Part shown: piece by piece, positions 10,852-24,600 of the stretch
How positions within the stretch are numbered: position 1 is the stretch's first letter
Layout: each line of letters begins with the position of its first letter
From: Bolinopsis microptera
Lineage: Eukaryota > Ctenophora > Tentaculata > Lobata > Bolinopsidae
Direction of reading: 5' to 3'
DNA length: 60,000 nucleotides
Assembly: GCF_026151205.1 (NCBI RefSeq)
Contig: NC_087082.1
Coordinates: 11,295,997 to 11,355,996 of the forward strand
The notes under the pieces: generated by a model
The model's database searches: none
What the model saw: only the letters and a program-made list of their open reading frames with translations
Told to the model about the DNA's origin: nothing
Program-made: the position numbers and the translations under genes

Positions 10852-12926
10852 TCACTTCTTATCCTCCACCATGATTATGTGATAACCATGTTTCGTCTTA
10901 ACTTGAACATAATCCGGTTTAGCAATAGTACTTTTAGGAAGTGCGAACGCGGCGTCCTGGAAGGGCCCGACCATGCTGCCCCGCACCATCCACCCCAGAT
11001 TACCTCCACTCCCAGCCTTATCCTCGCTGTACTTTGTAGCTACTTCGTTAAACTTGAGACCCTTCTCCAGCTCGGCTAGCGCTTCCATGGATTTGGCGTG
11101 TTTCTCGCACAGAATATGGCGAACTTTCACCGAATTTAGACCTGCAGTGGGTCATGTGTAATGAGGGTAATTATGTAATTATGTAATTATGTGATTATGT
11201 AATTATGTAATTATGTAATTATGTAATTATGTAATTATGATTTAGTTCGGTTTTATAGTTATAATTGAAATATAGCTGGATATAGTTAACACTACACTCT
11301 GTTGTCACAGCCGCACAGGATAAACAAGCCTTAAAATGTACAGATTGTTTTGTATTCCCAATTTCCCTTGCACATGTCCATGTTATATTCTAATAATATA
11401 TAGTAATATCAGTTTACGTTAAAATGTCATGAGATTAAAGGATGAGGGGACCTTAGAAAAAGTTTTTCTCGTGCAAATCCTCTTATTACATTAATCGTAT
11501 AAACAACTTTAGTGAAATCCGCAAAGTTGTATTTCATTCGCGCGCCGAGATATCCAGCCAAAACAATTTGAACCTGTGACGTCAATTATGTGAGTTGCTC
11601 TGATCTGCGTATATAGAAATACAGGTAAAATGAGCGTGCGGGCCGACTAAATTACTAATTAAGAATACATTAACAATTTACGATACTAACGAGCCTATAA
11701 CCAATGGAGAGGAGACTTTTTATGACCGGTTGAAAAAAGAATCATCACCCTACGATAACCATGAGCCGAGATAAACCTGAAATAAGATTGAAGTCACACA
11801 GAAAGGCATGTAAATTATGTATATTTATAGCTCCCAACGTAACACCTAGCAACTCCCTGTATCGTACCACAGTTGATATATCAACATGTCATATCAACAC
11901 AACACGGTCCTTATAAAAATGGATCGGGTAGGTATGAAATGCATGTCTTCATTCCAGTTGGACAAGCACCAAGCTTTTAAGTTCTAACTCACTATGTGAC
12001 ACTACTTATAACGTAAGCAAGATTTGCAACTATTACACCAAGCAATATTATACCAAGCATAGCAGACGAACACATCCACATTCGTTACGCTTTACACTCA
12101 AGTCACAGCAAACTAAAACGGCAAATTTATAAATGAGTGTACAACTAAAGGCCGGTACACGCCGCATTGTCAAACCGCACGTGCGCACTCAGATAGGACT
12201 AGAGGCGCCAAGGGCCAGCTAGTAAAATGTCTTCTACTACATCATACATTCAATCGATTTTTAGATCTTTATTCTTGTATGAAGAAATATGCCGATTTTT
12301 AATTGTGTCCATATCGGGTTTCAAACAAGTCAAAACAAAATAGCAGTTTGTGGTTTAGTTAGCGGATGCTACTTATCTTAGCTATTTATAAATAGAAATA
12401 CCTACTACAACTACAAGAAAGCCTTTCTGAGTTACATGTAACTATTAAGGAGAATTATTCGTAACTTAGATCTTGACTAATTCAGTGCAACCAAAGATAC
12501 CGCTCTCGCAAACGCCAAAGGTAACACGACGTATTTAAAACAGCACAGAACAAAATGCTGACACAAGCGAAGGGTGCGCGCGCACGTTGGTCTTAACACA
12601 TAAGTGACGTCACAGCCCAAAATTGCTATCAGCCAATAGGAGCGCGGCGTGATATTGCACGAATTATCGATTTCACAGTCCGGCGTATTTTTTGATTCTA
12701 CACACTTTCACAGGACTTAAACGCGAATATTTGGAAGTAAATTCTAAGGTCCCCTCATCCTTTAAATTTATTGGATAATCATTTTTAACAAACCTTTCTT
12801 CTCTTTAGGTTCAGCTGCAGCACTAGCACCAGCATCTGCTTTTCCTTTACCTTTACCACCACCTCCCTTCCCGCCGCCTTTAGCAGCGCTACCACCGCCA
12901 CCACCGCCACCTCCTTTCTTACCCAT
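10852..12926 (-). CDS. PIN4: PIN4 (parvulin-14) peptidyl-prolyl isomerase, left copy
   Basis: Exon 1 is 12794-12926 and exon 2 is 10852-11141, both intact and in phase. The rotamase exon encodes the same protein as the right-arm copy. The intron is about 1.65 kb, against about 0.3 kb in the right arm, because it holds a TTAA-flanked element (11,439-12,761) oriented away from the splice sites. An 8 bp microsatellite sits near the acceptor in both copies. Exon 1 has one fewer glycine codon than the right copy. Splicing should still be possible, since the donor, acceptor and flanking intron sequence are unchanged. Confidence 0.94.
11168..11239. repeat. 8 bp microsatellite TAATTATG (left PIN4 intron)
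   Basis: About nine units close to the PIN4 acceptor. The right arm has a shorter array. Confidence 0.9.
11439..12761. mobile_element. TTAA-flanked non-autonomous element in the PIN4 intron (left arm only)
   Basis: The right arm shows the empty site with one TTAA; here TTAA flanks both ends (11,435-11,438 and 12,762-12,765). The terminal inverted repeats begin AGGATGAGGGGACCTTAGAA. An inverted subterminal motif around a perfect TGACGTCA lies 138 bases from the left end (11,577-11,584) and 149 bases from the right end (12,605-12,612), with CTGTG in front and TTATGTG behind. There is no long ORF. TTAA targets point to piggyBac-type mobilisation, although the terminal bases are not the usual piggyBac ones. 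Confidence 0.88.
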
Positions 12927-13452
12927 TATCAATATTCTAACTTAGTAGCATACCTACTATGTAATATGTATGTGTATAAGACGTGAATCTTGATATCAAA
13001 TATATTGATTTTTTAATGGAAGAAGAAGTTTTGAGATGAATTGCTTTTTATGAAGACTGCGAGTCAATAAAGAACATTTCAAAGTTTCTAAGTACTGCAG
13101 CTCATGCTATGAACATTTTGTTGCTTTTTTTGTACATTCCCTTCGAATAGTTGATATCTAAGACAAATGAAACACGAATTATTATCGATTTTCATAACGT
13201 TCCAATGTGCAATCTGCTGAACGAGAATATTATGTAACTTTATTACTTTACGGTAAAATCTTAAACAAAAATGGTTCTTCTTAAATAATAACCCATCAAT
13301 CAACAATCTAGATTTTAATAAAAAATCACAAAATTATTCTTACTGCAAAACATTTGAAAAAAATTATGGTCCATGTAGACCCCAAGAAATAATCAAAATT
13401 CTTTAAAAAAACATTTAATGAAACATGTAAAATGATACATAAATCGGTAAAT

Positions 13453-16400
13453 TAAAAAAATCTAGATAAAAGCGAAATAAATCTAAAGAATAAAGAAAAA
13501 TGGTACAGAAAGCTAATGGTCCAACACGGATCTAGGAAAAACCTGTGAACCAAATAAGCCGAATGGCACCCGTGACTTGAATGGTTAAAATAAATTCCGT
13601 CTAGAATGCCTGCGAGGCATTTACTCCCTTAATAATGGCATTAATGCACGTGTTAGAAAATGTTACTCCGAAGAATAATAACATAGAACGTAACAAGAAT
13701 ATCTCCAAACGGAGTTTCTTAGAGGTGAGAGGGTTCTTTAATACGACCAATGATTTAAAATTAACCGGACTGCTAGCGAGAATCGAGGATGGGAATAAAA
13801 TAAAAGCGAAAATAAATTCTAAATAACGAAAAAGTGGTACAGAAAGCTAATGTCCTAACACGGAGTCTAGAAAAACCTGATGGAACCAAATAAGCAGAAT
13901 GCACCGTGCATGAAGAGTTTAAAATAAAATACGTTCTAGAATGCCTGCGGAGGCCTTTACTCCTTAATAATGCATTTTGCACGGTTAGAAATTTTACTTC
14001 CGAAATTTAATAACAAAAACGTACAAGGAATATCTCCGCAAACGGAGTTTTCTTAAGGGGGAAGGGTCTTTAATAATACCCTCCTGATTAAAATTAACCC
14101 GGACCTGCAAGCGAGAATCGAGAGTGGGAATAAAATAAAAGCGGAAATCAATCTAAGTAACGGAAAAGTGGTACAGAAGCAAATGTCCTAACAACGGATT
14201 CCTAGGAAAGGACCTGTGAACCCAAATAAGCATAATGGCACCCGTGCAGGGAAGTGTTAAAATAAATACCGTTCTAAATGCCTGCGGAGGCATTTACTCC
14301 TTAATAATTTGGCCATATGCACACGTGTTAGAAAATTTTACTCCGAAATTTAATAACATAGAACGTACAAGGAATATCTCCAAACGGAGTTTTCTCTTAG
14401 AGGTGAGAGGTTCTTTAATAGACCTAATATTAAAATATCCGACTGCTAGCGAGGAATCGAGAGTGGGAATAAAATAAAAGCGAAATAAATTCGAAGATAA
14501 CGAAAAAGTGGTACAGAAAGCTAATGTCCAAACACGGAGTCTAGGAAAAACCTGTGAACCACATAAGCAGAATGCACCCTGCATGAAGTTGTTAAAATAA
14601 ATACCGTTTCTAGAATGCCTGCGGAGGCATTTTACTCCTTAATATTGCATTATGCACGTGTTAGAAAATTTTACCCGAAAATTTAATCAACTAGAACTAA
14701 ACAAAGGAATTATCTCCAAACGGAGTTTTCTTAAGTTGAGAGTGTTCTTTAATAAGTACCTAATGATTAAATAACCGACTGCAGCGAGAATCCGAGAGTG
14801 GGAATAAAATAAAAGCGAAATAAATTCTAAGATAACGGAAAAAGTGGTACAGAAAAGCTAATGACCCTAACACGGAGTCAAGGAAGACCTGGGAATCCAA
14901 ATAAGCAGAATGTCAACCCGTGCCTGAAGTGTTAAAATAAATACCGTTCTAGAAAGCCTTGCGAGCAGTTACTTCCTTAATAAGCATTATGCACGTGTTG
15001 CAAATTTTACTCCGAAATTTAATAACATAGAACGTAACCAGGAATAACTCCAAACGGAGTTTTCTTAGAGGGTGAGGTTTCATTAATAAGACCTAATGAG
15101 TAAAATTAACCGGACTGCTCGCGAGGCATCCGAAGTGGAATAAAATAAAGCGAAATAAATTCTAAGATAACGAAAAAGTGGTACAGCAAAGCTAAATGGT
15201 CCTAACACGAGTCTAGACAACCTGTGAACCAAATAAGGCAAGATGCACCCGTGCATGACGTGTTAAAAAAATACCGTTCTAGAATGCCTGCGAGGCCTTT
15301 TACCTCCTAATAATGCATTATGCCGTGGTAGAAATTTTACTTCCGAATTTAATAACATAGAACGTAACAAAGGAATATCTCCAAACGGAGTTTCTTAGAG
15401 GCGGAAGGTTCTTTAACTAAACCCTAATTATTAAAATTACCGGACTGCTAAGCGAGGAATCGAGAGTGGGAATAAAATACAAAGCGAAATAAATTCCTAA
15501 GATAACGAAAAAGTGGTACAGAATCTAATGTCCTAACACGGAGTTAAGGAAAACCTGTGAACCAAATAAGCAGAATGGCACCCTGCATGAAGTGTTAAAA
15601 TAAATACCGTTCTAGAATGCCGAGCGGAGATTTTACTCCTTAATAATGCATTATTCCCGTGTTAAAAATTTTTACTCCATATTTAATAACATAGAACGTA
15701 ACAAGGAATATCTCCAAACGATTTTTCTCTAGAGGGTGAGAGCGGTTCTTTAATAAGACCTAATGATTAAAATTAACCGGACTGCTAGCGAGGAATCGAG
15801 GAGTGGATAAAATAAAAGCGAAATAAATTCCTAAGAAAACGAAAAAGTGGTACAGAAAGCTAATGTCCTAACACGGAGTCTAGGAAAGACCTGTGAACAA
15901 ATAAGCAAAATGCACCCGTGCATGATGTGTTAAATAAATAACCGTTCTAGAAATGCCCCCTTGCGGAGGCAATTTTACTCTAATATGCATTATGCACGTG
16001 TTAGAAAATTTAACTCCGAAATTTAATAACATAGAACGTAACAAGGAATATCTCCAAACGGAGTTTCTTAGAGGGTGAGAGGTTTCTTTAATAAGACCTA
16101 ATGATAAATAAACCGACTGCTACGAGGAATCGAGAGTGGGAATAAAATAAAAGCGAAATAAAATTCTAAAGATAACGAAAAAGGTACAGATAGCTAATGT
16201 CCCTAACACGGAGTCTAGGAAAAACATGTGAAACCAATTAAGCAGAATGGCACCCGTGCATGAAGTGTTTTAAAATAAATACCGTTCTAAATGCCTGCGG
16301 CGCATTTTACTCCTAATAATGCAGTAGCACGTGTTAGAAAATTTTTACTTCCGAAAGTTAATAACATAGAACGTAAACAAGGAATATCTCCAAACGAGTT

Positions 16401-19400
16401 TTCTTTGAGGTGAGAGGTTCTTTAATAATACCCTAATGATTAAAATAAACCGGACTGGCTAGCGAGGAAACCCCACCCCCCCCCCCCCCCTCGAGAGTGG
16501 AATAAAAATAAAAGCGAAATAAATTCTAATATAACGAAAAAGTGGACAGAAAGCTAATGTCCTAACACCTGAGTCTAGGAAAAACCTGTGACACCAAATA
16601 AGCAGAATGGCACCCGTGCATGAAGTGTTAAAATATATACCGTTCTAGAATGCCGGCGGAGGCATTTATACTCCTTAATAATGCATTATGCACGTGTTTC
16701 GAAAATTTTACTCCGAAATTTAATAACATAGAACGTAACAAGGAATAACTCCAAACGGAGTTTTCTTAGAGGGTGAAGGGTTTCTTAATAAGACCTAATG
16801 ATTATAATTAACCGGACTGCTAGCGAGAATCGAGAGTGGGAATAAAATAAAAGCGAATACATTATCTAAGATAACGAAAAATGGTACAGGAAAGCTAATG
16901 TCCTAACACGGAAGGTCTAGGAAAAACCTGAGAACCAAATAAGCAGAATGGCACCCTGCATGAAAGTGTTGAAAATAAATACCGTTCTAGAATGCCTGCG
17001 GAGGCATTTTACTCCTTAATAATCATTATGCACGTGTTAGAAAATTTTACTCTCGAAATTTATACAGAGAAACGTACAAGGAATATCTCCAAACGGAGAT
17101 TTCTTTAAGTGTGAGAGGTTCTTTAATAAACCAAATGATTAAAATTAACCGACTGCTAGCGAGGAATCGAGAGTTGGGAAATAATCATAAAAGCGAAATA
17201 AAATTCTAAGATAACGAAAAATGTACAGAAAGCAAAATGTCCTAACACGGAGTCAGAAAACCTGGTAGACCAAATAAGCAGAATGGCACCCGTGGCAGAA
17301 GTGTTAAAAATCAATACCGTTCTAGAATGCCTGCGGAGGCATTTTACTCCTTAATAATGCATTTGCACGTGTTAGAAATTTACTCCGAAAATTTAATAAC
17401 ATAAACGGAACAAGGAATATCTCAAACGGAGTTTTCTTTAGAGGTGAGAGGGTCTTTTAATAAGACCTAAATGATAAAATTAACCGGACTGCTAGCGAGA
17501 ATCGAGAGTTGAATAAAATAAAAGCGAAATAAATTTCTAAGATAACGAAAAAGTGGTACAGCAAGCTAATGTCCTAACACGGAGTCTAGGAAAAACCTTG
17601 AACCAAAAAGCAGAATGCAACCCGTGCATGAAGTGTTAAAATAAATACCGTTCAGAATGCCTGCGGAGGCATTTTACTCCTTAATAATGCATTATTGCAC
17701 GTGTTAGAAATTTTACTCCGAAATTTAATAACATAGAACGTACAAGGAATACCTATCTCCAAACGGAGTTTTCTTAGAGGGTGAGAGGTTCTTTACTAGA
17801 CCTAAATGATTAAAATTAACCGGACTTGCTAGCGAGGAATCGAGAGTGGAATAAAAAAAAGCGAAATAAATTCTAAGATAACAAAAAGTGTACAGAAGCT
17901 ATGTCCTAACACGGAGTCCTTAGGAAAAACCTGTGGAACCAAATAACAGAATGGCACCCGTGCATGAAGTGTGAAAATAAATACCGTTTCTAAGAATGCA
18001 CGCGGAGAGGCATTTTACTCCTTAATAAGGCATTATGCACGTGTTTAGAAAATTTAACTTCCGAATTTACTAACATAGAACGAAACAAGGAATATCTCCA
18101 AACGAGTTTTCTTAAGAGGGTGAGAGTTTCTTTAATAAGACTAATGAATAAAATTAACCGGACTGCTACCAAGGGATCGAGAGCGGGATATAAAATAAAC
18201 GAAATAAATTCTAAGATAACGAAAAGTGGTACAGAAAGCTAATGTCATAACACGAGTCTAGGAAAAACCTGTGAACCAAATAAGCAAATGCACCCGTGCA
18301 TGAAGTGTTAAAATAAATACCGTTTCTATAATGCTGCGAGGCATTTTACTCCTTAATAATGCATATGCCCGTGTTAGAAAATTTTACTATCTCCGAACTT
18401 AAATAACATAGAACGTACCAAGGAATATCTCCAAACGGAGTTTTCTAGAGGGAGAGTTCTTTAATAAACCTAATTGAATTAAAATTAACCGACTGCTAGC
18501 GAGAATCGAGAGTGGGAATAAAAATAAAAAGCGAAATAAATTCTAAGAAAACGAAAAATTGGTACTGAAGCTAATGTCCTAACACGGAGTCTAGGAAAAA
18601 CCTGTGAACCAAATAAGCAGAGATGGCACCGATGCATGAAGTGTTAAAATAAATACCGTTTCAGAATGCCCGCGAGGCATTTTACTCCTTAATAATGCAT
18701 TATGCACGTGTTAGAAATTTACTCCGAAATTAATAACATAGAACGTAAACAAGGAATATCTCCCCAACGGAGTTTTTCTTAGAGGGTGAGAGGTTTCTTT
18801 AATAAGACCTAATGATTAAAATTAACCGGACGGCTAGCGAGGAATCGAGAGTGGGAATAAATAATAAGCGAAATAAATTCTAAGATAACGAAAAAGTGTT
18901 ACAGAAAGCTAATGTCCTAACACGGAGTCTAGGAAAAACCTTGACCCAAACAACAGAATGGCGACGTGCATGAAATGTTTAAAATAAACTACCGTTCAGA
19001 ATGCCTCGGAGGCATTTTACTCCTAAAAATGCAATAAGCACGTGTTAGAAAATTTTACTCCGAATATTTAATATCATAGAACGTAACAAGGAATATCTCC
19101 AAACGAGTTTTCTTAGAGGGTGAAGGTTCTTTAATAAGACCTAAGATTAAAAATTAACCGGACTGCTAGCGAGGAAATCGAGAGGGGGAATAAAATATAA
19201 GCGAAATAATTCTAAGATAACGAAAAATGGTACAGAAAGCTAATGTCCTAACACGGAGTCTAAGGAAAAACTGTGAACAAATAAGCGAAGGCACCCGTGC
19301 AATGAAGTTGTTAAAATAAATACCGTTTCGAGAATGCCTGCGAGGCAGTTACTCCTTAATAATGCATTATGCACTTGTTTAGACAATTTGACTCCGAAAA

Positions 19401-21674
19401 TTTAATAACATAAACTAAACAAGGAATCTCTTCCAAACGGAGGTTTTTCTAGAGAGGTGAGAGGTCTTTACTAAACCTAATGATTAAAAAAAACCGGACT
19501 GCTTAGCGAGGAATCGAGAGTGGAATAAAATAAAAGCGAAATTAAATTCCAAAGATAACGAAAAGTGTACAGAAAGCTAATGTCCTCTAACACGGAGTCT
19601 AGACAAACCTGTGAACCCAATAAGCAGATGGCACCCTGCATGAATGTTAAAAATAAATACCGTGCAGAATGCCTGCGAGGTCATTTTACTGCCTTAATAA
19701 TTGCATTATGCACGTGTAAGAAAATTTACTGCGAAATTTAATAAACATAGAACGTACCAGGAAACTCTCAAACGAGTTTTTTTCTTAGAGGGTAGAAGGT
19801 TCTTTACATAAGACCTAAGATTAAAATTAACCGGACTGCAGGCGAGGAATCAGGAGTGGGAATAAAATAAAAGCGAAATAAATACTAAGATAACGGAAAA
19901 AGTTGTACATGAAAGCTAATGTCTAACAAGGAGTCTAGGAAAAACTGTAACCAGATAAGCAGAATGGCACCCGTGCATGAAGAGTTTAAATAAATACCGT
20001 TGTAGAATGCCGCGGAGGCATTTTACTCCTTCATAAAGCGTTATGCACGTGGTTAGAAAATTTTACTCCGAAATTTTTAATAACTAGAACGTACGAAGGG
20101 AATATCTTCCAAACGGAGTTTTCTTAGAGGTGAGAGTTTCTTTAAATCAGACCTAATGAATAAAAATTAACCGGACTGCTACGAGGAATCGGAGAGTGGA
20201 ATAAAATAAAAGCGAAATAAATTCTAAGATACGAACAGGGTACAAAAGCTAATGTCCTAACACGGATCCTAAGGAAAAACCTGTGAACCACATAAGCAAA
20301 TGGCGACCGTGCATGGAAATGTTAAAATAAATCCGTTCAAGAATGCCATCGGAGGCATTATTACTCCTTAAATAATGCATTATGCACTTGTTAGAAAATT
20401 TACGTCCGAAATTAATAACATAGAACGTAAAAGGAATATCTCCAAACGAGTTTTCTTAGAGGTGAGAGGTTCTTTAATAAGACCTAATGATTAAAATAAC
20501 CCGGACTGCTTAGCGAGGAATCGAGAGTGGGAATAAAATAAAAGCGCAATAAATCTAAATAACGACAACGTGGGTACAGAAAGCAATGTCCTAACACGGA
20601 TCTAGGAAAAACCTGAGAACCAAATAAGCAGAATGGCACCCGGGCATGAAAGTTTAAAATAAATACCGTTCTAGACCTCCTGCCGGAGGCATTTACTCCT
20701 TAATAATGCTTTAAAGCACATGTTAGAAATTTTACTCCGAAATTTAATAACATAGAACGTAACAAGGAATATCTTCCAAACGAGTTTTCTTAGAGGGGAG
20801 AGTTCTTTAATAAGACCTATGATTAAAATAACCGACTGCTATCGAGGAATCGAGAGTGGAATAAATAAAAAGCGAAATAAATTCTAAGATTAAGCGAAAA
20901 AGTGGTACAGAGAAGCTAATGTCCTAACACGGAGTCTAGTAAAGACCTGTGAACCAAATAACAGAATGGCACCCGTGGCATGAAGTGATAAAAGAAATAC
21001 CCGTTCTAGAATCCTGCGGAGGCATTATACTCCCTTAATAATGCATTATGCACGTGTTAGAAAATTTTACTCCGAAATTTAATAACATAGAACAACAAGG
21101 AATAACTCCCAAACGGAGTTTTCTTAGAGGGTGAGAGGTTTCTTAATAAGAACCTAATATTAAAAATAACCTGGACTGCTCGCGAGGAACGTCGAGATGT
21201 GGAATTAAATAAAAGCGAAATAAAATTCTAAGATAACGAAAAAGTGGTACAGAAAGCTACTGTCCTAACACGAGTCTAGAAAAACCTGTGAACCAAATAA
21301 GCCTAAGGCACCCGTGCATGACGTGTTAAAATTAAATACCGTTCTAAATGCCTGCGGAGGCATTTTTAACCTCCTTAATAATGCATTATGCACGTGTTAG
21401 AAAAATTTTAACTCCGAAACTTTAATAACATAGAACGTAACAAGGAATATCTCAAACGGGAGTTTTCTGAGAGGGTGAGAGGTCTTAATAAGACCAATGA
21501 TTAAAATTACCGGACTGCTGCGAGGAATCGAGAGTTGGAATACAAATAAAAGCGAAATAAATTCTAAGATAACAACAAGTGTAACAGAAAAGCTAATGTC
21601 CTAACACGGAGTCTTGGAAAAACCTGTGAACCAAATAAGCAGAATGGCACCCGTGCATGAGTGTTAAAATAAAT
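13453..21674 (+). repeat. 338 bp satellite array, forward orientation
   Basis: About 24 tandem copies of a unit I estimate at 338 bp. Landmarks in each unit are TGCCTGCGGAGGCA, TAATGCATTATGCACGTG, CTCCAAACGGAG, TTAACCGGACTGCTAGCGAG and GGCACCCGTGCATGAAG. Copies differ mostly by single-base insertions and deletions rather than substitutions, as expected from unpolished long-read sequence. No coding frame persists from unit to unit. Confidence 0.95.
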
Positions 21675-24600
21675 ATTTATTTTTTTAACACTTCATGCAC
21701 GGTGCCATTCAGCTTATTTGGTTCACAGGTTTTTCCTAGACTCCGCGTGGTTAGAATTAGCTTTCTGTACCACTTTTTCGTTATCTATAGATTTATTTCG
21801 CTTTATTTTATGCCCACTCTCGATTCCTCGCTAGCAGTCCGGTTAATTTTAATCATTAGGTCTATTAAGAACCTCTCACCCTCTTAGAAACTCCGTTTGG
21901 AGATATTCCTGTTACGTTTCTATGTTATTAAATTCGAGTAAAATTTTCGCACACGTGCATAATGCATTATTAAGGAGTAAAATGCCTCCCGCCAGGCATT
22001 TCAGAACGGTAATTTAATTTAACACTTCATGCACGGGTGCCATCTGCTATTTGGTTCACAGGTTTTCCTAGACCCGTGTTAGGACATAGCTTTCTGACCA
22101 CTTTTCCGTAATCTTAGAATTTTATTTCGCTTTATTTTCTTCCCACACTCGATCCTCTCTACAGTCCGTTAATTTTAATCATTAGGTCTTATTAAAGAAC
22201 CTCTCACTCCTCTAAGAAAACACCGTTTGGAGATATTCCTTGTTACGTTCTATGTTATTAAATTTCGGAGTAAAATTTTCTAACACGTGCAAAATGCATT
22301 ATTAAGGGATAAAATGCCTCGCAGGCATTCTAGAACGGTATTTTATTTTAACCCTACATGCACGGTGCCATTCTGCTTATTTGGTTCACAGTCACTTTCC
22401 TAGACTCCGTGTTAGGACATTAGCTTTCTGACCACTTTTTCCGTTATCTTAGAATTGATTTCGGAGGCTTTTTTTTATTCCCACTCTCGATTCTCCGCTA
22501 GCAGTCCGGTTAATTTTAATCATTAGGTCTATTAAAACCGCTCATCCCCCCCTCTAAGAAAACTCCGTGGGAGATATTCCTTGTTACGTTCTATGATATA
22601 AATTCGGAGTAAAATTTACTACACTGCATAATGCATTATTAAGGATAAAATGCCTCCGCAGCATTCTAGAACGGTATTAATTTAACACGTTCAAGCACGG
22701 TGCCAGTCTGCTTATGTGGTTCACAGTTTTTTTCCTAGACTCCGTGTTAGGACTTACTTCTGTACCACTTTTTTCGTACTTAGAATTTATTTCGCTTTTA
22801 TTTTATTCCCAACTCTCGATTCCTCGCTGCAGTCCCGTATTTAATCATAGGTCTTATTAAAGAACCTCTCACCCTCTAAAGAAAACTCGTTTGAGATATT
22901 CTTTGTTACGTTTCGATGTTATAAATTTCGGAGTAAAATATTCTAACACGTGCATAATGCAGTATTAAAGAGTAAAATCCTCCGCAGCCAGAGCCGCACC
23001 CCCCCCCCCCCACTCCTGCATTCTAAACGTATTTATTTTAACATTTCATGCACGGTCGCCAGTCTGCTTATTTGATCACAGTTTTTCGAACTCCGTGTTA
23101 GGAATTAGCTTTCTGTACAACTTTTCGTTATCTTAGATTTATGTCGCTTTATTTTATTCCCACTCTCGTTCCTCGCTACAGTCCGGTAAATTTTTTAATC
23201 ATTAGGTGTCTTATTAAAGAACCTCTCACCTCTATGGAAACTCGTTGAGGTATTCCTTGTTACGTTCTATTTATTAAATTTTCGGAGTTAAACATTTTCT
23301 AAACACGTGCATAAGAATTATTAAGGAGTAAAATGCCTCCGCAGCATGCTAGAACGGTATTTTATTTTAACACGTCAGGCACGGGTGCCATTCTGCTTAT
23401 TTGGTTCACAGGTTTTTCCTAGACTCCGTGTTAGGCAGTAGCTTTCTGTACCACTTTTCGGTGATCTTAAAATTTATTTCGCTTTTATTTATTCCCACTC
23501 TCGATTCCTCGCTAGCAGTCCGGTTAATTTTAATCATTAGGTCTTATTAACGAACCTCTCACCCTCTAAGAAACTCCGTTTGTGATATTCCTGTTACGTT
23601 CTAGGTTATTAAATTTCGGAGTAAAATTTTCGAACACGTGCATACTGCATTATTAAGAGTAAAATGCCTCCCAGGCAATCTAAGATCGGTAGTTATTTTA
23701 AACACTTCATGCACGGGTGCCATTTCTGCTAATTTGGTAACATCCAAGGTTTTTCCTAGACTCCCCGTGTAGGACATTAGCTTTCTGTACCACTTTTTCG
23801 TTAACTTAGAATTTATTTCGCTTTTATTTTATTCCACTCTCGATTCCGCGCTAGCATCCGGTTAATTTTTAAATCATAGGTCTTATTAAGACTCTCACCT
23901 CTAAGAAAACCCGATTGAGATATTCCTTGTTACGTTCTATTTATTAAAATTTCGAGTAAAATTTTTCTAACACGAGCATAATGCATTACTTAAGGATAAA
24001 ATGCCTCCGCAGGCATTCTAGAACGGTATTTAAGTTAACACTTGCATGCACGGGTGCCATTCAGCTTATTTGTTCCAGGTTTTTCCTAGACACCGTGTTA
24101 GCATTAGCTTTCTGTACCACTTTTTCGTTATCTTAGAATTTATTTTCGCTTTTATTTTATTCCCACTCTCGAATCTCGCAAGCAGTCCGGTTAATTTTAA
24201 TCATTAGGTCTTAATTAAAGAACGCTCACCCTCTAGAAAACTCCGTTTGGAGATATCTTGTTACGTTCTATGTTTATTAAATTTCGAGTAAAATTTTCTA
24301 ACACGTGCAGAATTGCATTATTAAGGATAAAAAATGCCTCCGCAGGCATTCTAGAACGTATTTATTTAACATTTTCATGCACGGTCGCCATTTCTGCTTA
24401 TTGGTTCACAGGTTTTCCGAGACTCCGGTGTTAGGCACATTAGCTTTCTGTACCACTTTTTCGGTTATCTTAGAATTTATTTTCGCTTTATTTTATTCCC
24501 ACTCTTCGATTCCTCGCTAGCAGTCCGGTTAATTTTACTCATTAGGTCTTATAAAAGAACCTCTTCACCCTCTAAGAAAACTCCGTTGAGATAGTCCGTT

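Larger units (their letters stand above)
1..13453. repeat. Left arm of large inverted duplication
   Basis: This stretch matches the reverse complement of about 37,938-54,559. Coding exons are nearly identical, and the arms differ by scattered substitutions, small indels and several whole-element insertions. Position 1 corresponds to about 54,559, so the homology reaches the window edge and may continue beyond it. The inner end is sharp: at 13,453 the left arm passes straight into satellite, while the right arm continues into the 3' flank of the isochorismatase gene. It could be a genuine inverted segmental duplication, or two haplotypes joined head-to-head by the assembler. Confidence 0.93.
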
